Assembly: GCA_022712775.1 (NCBI GenBank)
Contig: JAFLJZ010000167.1
Location: 1-9,020 of the forward strand
Direction: 5' to 3'
Origin: Sulfurimonas sp.
GTDB lineage: Bacteria > Campylobacterota > Campylobacteria > Campylobacterales > Sulfurimonadaceae
DNA length: 9,020 nucleotides
Shown: positions 7,034 to 9,020 of the stretch, piece by piece
How positions within the stretch are numbered: position 1 is the first letter of the stretch
How the letters are laid out: every line of letters starts with the position of its first letter
The notes under the pieces: generated by a model
Told to the model about the DNA's origin: nothing
What the model saw: only the letters and a program-made list of their open reading frames with translations
The model's database searches: none
Program-made: the position numbers and the translations under genes

Positions 7034-7870
7034 TTATTTTTTCAGCTTTTCATATGATTTTTTAATTCTTTTAGCCACTTTTGTAAAATGATCTACATCC
7101 AAGTCCATATCTTCTACAATTATCGCTGCCTTTTCTATTGATTGGTCTGTAAGTATCTCTTTTACATTTACTGCAGTTCTTACTACATCAAGAGTATCTA
7201 TATAGTATTCCATTTTCCCAGTAATAATTTCATTCTCAAAATCTAAATTTTTTAACATTTTTACATACAATGGTTCAAGATTCCAATGCTCAAATAATAA
7301 ACCGCTCAAATAATATGAGCTTGTACCTAATAAATTATTCTCATACACTTCAATTACATCACATTTTTTAAGGCCTTGCTGAAATTCTATAATATATGAA
7401 CTTTTTGCTACTTCCCCAGCAATAACAAGCTTTCCTGATTCCATAATAAGCGCTAAAGGAGCTAAAAACTGCGCATGACGCAAGTCTATTTTTGAATACC
7501 ATTGCATCATCAAGTTACTTTGAACATGACACATATCATTAAATTTTGAGGGGGAAATATTATAAGCATTTGTTTTTGCAATAAGTTTTTCATTCATTGC
7601 ATAGTTAATCACAAGACCATACACTATATTTGTTCCAAAAAGAGAAACTGCCTGTGATACAGAAGCTATTTTTCTAGAAAAACCATAATAAGGAGCATTT
7701 ATCATTTTTAGAATATTTGCAGCTAAAAGTGCATCTGATTCTATAATTCTAACTAATTTAATAATATCAACATTCTCCGCACCCTCTGTATAAAGCTGCT
7801 TAACTAACATACTAGAATCTGAAAGTGGTGGTAGTGATTCTATGGTTTTTATCAGCTCTTCGTATTTCAT
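7034..7870 (-). CDS. HDOD-domain protein, first of a tandem pair
   Basis: A 278-residue stand-alone HDOD protein, colinear with the next gene. Clear HDOD landmarks are LPPLSD (13-18), IIESDALLAANILKM (42-56), NAPYYGFSRKIASVSQAVSLFG (58-79, cited for its core YYGFSRKIASV), QWYSKIDL (123-130) and EHWNLEP (194-200). The HD dyad position reads LIMESGKL, with Met143-Glu144, exactly as in the paralogue, so neither copy is expected to hydrolyse phosphodiesters. The C-terminal tail (about 245-278) is charged and helical. The gene starts 7 bases after the stop of the carboxy(nor)spermidine synthase, with only a weak ribosome binding site (GTGAG). It matches the general HDOD consensus slightly better than its partner (LPPLSD, YYGFSRKIASVSQAVSLFG), so it may be the more ancestral copy. 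Stand-alone HDOD proteins in other bacteria affect motility, cyclic-di-GMP networks or stress responses; which applies here is unknown. Confidence 0.89.
   Translation of the reverse strand: MKYEELIKTIESLPPLSDSSMLVKQLYTEGAENVDIIKLVRIIESDALLAANILKMINAPYYGFSRKIASVSQAVSLFGTNIVYGLVINYAMNEKLIAKTNAYNISPSKFNDMCHVQSNLMMQWYSKIDLRHAQFLAPLALIMESGKLVIAGEVAKSSYIIEFQQGLKKCDVIEVYENNLLGTSSYYLSGLLFEHWNLEPLYVKMLKNLDFENEIITGKMEYYIDTLDVVRTAVNVKEILTDQSIEKAAIIVEDMDLDVDHFTKVAKRIKKSYEKLKK
7482..7506. repeat. 25-base segment shared by the two HDOD genes (copy 2)
   Basis: This is the second copy of the 25-base identical segment found at 6644-6668, at the equivalent codons (about 122-130) of the upstream HDOD gene. It is the longest exact DNA match I noticed between the paralogues. 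Confidence 0.7.
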
Positions 7871-7877
7871 TTTATGC

Positions 7878-9020
7878 TCACAACTCTTTTATCTTCCAAG
7901 GAAGACCCTGTGTAGTAAGTTCATCCATAAACAAGTCTGGATCGAACTCTTCCATGTTAAAAACCCCTACTCCATCCCATTTACCTTGAAGCATTAGTTT
8001 TGCACCTATCATTGCGGGTACTCCTGTCGTGTAAGAGACTGCTTGAGAATTTACTTCAGCAAAACATTGTTCATGGTCACTTACTTGATAAATATATATC
8101 TTTTTTCTCACACCGTCTTTGATTCCATCTGCTACAATTCCGATATTTGTTTTACCCTTTGTTCTTTCACCTAATGTTGATGGATCGGGGAGTAAGGTTG
8201 CTAGAAACTCCATAGGAACTATTTTCATGCCCTTGTGTTCTACCTCTTGGATACCTAACATTCCAACATTTTCTAAACACTTCATATGTGTCAAATAACT
8301 TTCACCAAAGGTCATGAAAAATCGAATTCTCTTTAGTCCTTTGATGTGTTTAACCAATGATTCCATCTCTTCATGGTAAAGTAAATAACTATCTTTTTTA
8401 CCTATTTCTGGGTAATCCCAAACCATTTTAATTTCCATCGGCTGAGTTTCTATCCATTCTCCATTTTCCCAATATCGTCCATTTGCAGAGACTTCTCTTA
8501 AGTTTATTTCTGGGTTAAAGTTTGTAGCAAATGCGTATCCATGGTCGCCACCGTTACAATCTAAAATATCTATGGTGTGAATCTCATCAAAATAATGCTT
8601 CTGCGCATATGCACAAAATACATTTGTTACACCTGGGTCAAATCCACTTCCAAGTAAGCCCATGATTCCAGCTTGTTTAAACTTTTCGTCTCTTGCCCAT
8701 TGAAGTTTATACTCAAATTTTGCCTCATCTGGATGTTCATAGTTTGCAGTATCAAGATATGGAGTTTTAGTAGCTATGCAGGCATCCATAATCGTTAAAT
8801 CCTGATAAGGCAAAGCAACATTAATAACTATATCAGCTTTTATATCTGTGATTAACTTTATGAGGGCTGACGTATCATCTGCATCAACAGTAGTGATTTC
8901 AATGTTTGCATTAGGGAGTTCAGACTTGATAATCTCACACCTACCAATACTTCTACTCGCTAAAACAATTCTTCCAAAAGTATTTGTATTTTGAACACAC
9001 TTATGAACAACCACACGACC
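7878..9020 (-). CDS. Carboxynorspermidine / carboxyspermidine synthase, saccharopine dehydrogenase family (5' end outside window)
   Basis: A saccharopine-dehydrogenase-family oxidoreductase that condenses L-aspartate-4-semialdehyde with a diamine (putrescine or 1,3-diaminopropane) and reduces the imine with NADPH to carboxyspermidine or carboxynorspermidine. The frame runs open off the right edge: 380 codons are visible. The first residues, GRVVVHK, are the end of a Rossmann GxGxxGR nucleotide-binding motif, so only about ten residues are missing. The GTG at 9014 is an internal valine, not the start. Further landmarks are LASRS after strand 2 (the Arg suits NADPH), VALPYQDLTIMDAC, YLDTANYE, and GLLGSGFDPGVTN at about visible residues 121-133. 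The C-terminus has the family's VSYTTGVPAMIGAKL segment. It is the first visible gene of the operon, 7 bases before the HDOD pair, and supplies the substrate for the nspC decarboxylase. The promoter lies outside the window. Choice of diamine is not decidable from sequence. Confidence 0.93.
   Translation of the reverse strand, partial: GRVVVHKCVQNTNTFGRIVLASRSIGRCEIIKSELPNANIEITTVDADDTSALIKLITDIKADIVINVALPYQDLTIMDACIATKTPYLDTANYEHPDEAKFEYKLQWARDEKFKQAGIMGLLGSGFDPGVTNVFCAYAQKHYFDEIHTIDILDCNGGDHGYAFATNFNPEINLREVSANGRYWENGEWIETQPMEIKMVWDYPEIGKKDSYLLYHEEMESLVKHIKGLKRIRFFMTFGESYLTHMKCLENVGMLGIQEVEHKGMKIVPMEFLATLLPDPSTLGERTKGKTNIGIVADGIKDGVRKKIYIYQVSDHEQCFAEVNSQAVSYTTGVPAMIGAKLMLQGKWDGVGVFNMEEFDPDLFMDELTTQGLPWKIKEL

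Noticed and set aside
9012..9014. GTG as the start of the carboxy(nor)spermidine synthase
   Set aside because: The frame stays open to the window edge, and the codons before it (Gly-Arg) continue the Rossmann GxGxxGR motif, so this GTG is an internal valine.
1..9020. tRNA/rRNA genes, CRISPR array, insertion sequence, riboswitch
   Set aside because: Non-coding space is limited to about 187 and 79 bases plus tiny gaps, with no GC-rich structured segment, regular short repeats or transposase-like frame.

Overview
The window is AT-rich, densely coded bacterial DNA. It has short intergenic gaps, lysine codons dominated by AAA, extended -10 promoters, and a carboxyspermidine/carboxynorspermidine-type polyamine pathway beside a CZB-domain chemoreceptor. 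Together these point to a Campylobacterota (Epsilonproteobacteria) chromosome, most like the free-living Sulfurimonas/Arcobacter-type lineages. The genus assignment is inference. I see no sign of a mobile element, phage, CRISPR array, tRNA or rRNA; this looks like core chromosome.

Layout. (1) Bases 1-1137, minus strand: the N-terminal glutamine amidotransferase part of glutamate synthase large subunit (gltB), cut by the left window edge. (2) 1138-1324: a divergent AT-rich promoter region with two small palindromes. (3) 1325-3024, plus strand: a two-gene DNA-repair unit, recO followed by an AlkC-type DNA glycosylase gene, joined by a TAATG stop/start overlap. (4) 3104-4525, plus strand: a chemoreceptor with its own extended -10 promoter, two membrane helices with almost no periplasmic part, and a C-terminal zinc-binding CZB domain. 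(5) About 4503-4553: a long inverted repeat formed by the 3' ends of two convergent genes, probably a bidirectional terminator. (6) 4528-9020, minus strand: a tight five-gene operon reading right to left. The order is carboxy(nor)spermidine synthase (5' end outside the window), two tandem HDOD-domain proteins, carboxy(nor)spermidine decarboxylase (nspC), and a small SAM-dependent methyltransferase with a GTG start. Gene junctions in it are +7, +1, -17 and -4 bases.

How the genes work together. The first and fourth genes of the minus-strand operon catalyse the two steps of the aspartate-semialdehyde route to spermidine or norspermidine. Two paralogous HDOD proteins, both lacking the HD dyad, sit between them. 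A methyltransferase of unknown substrate closes the operon. This polyamine-plus-HDOD arrangement is the most interesting feature of the window. The recO-alkC pair suggests coordinated recombination repair and alkylation repair. The chemoreceptor appears to be an independent transcription unit.
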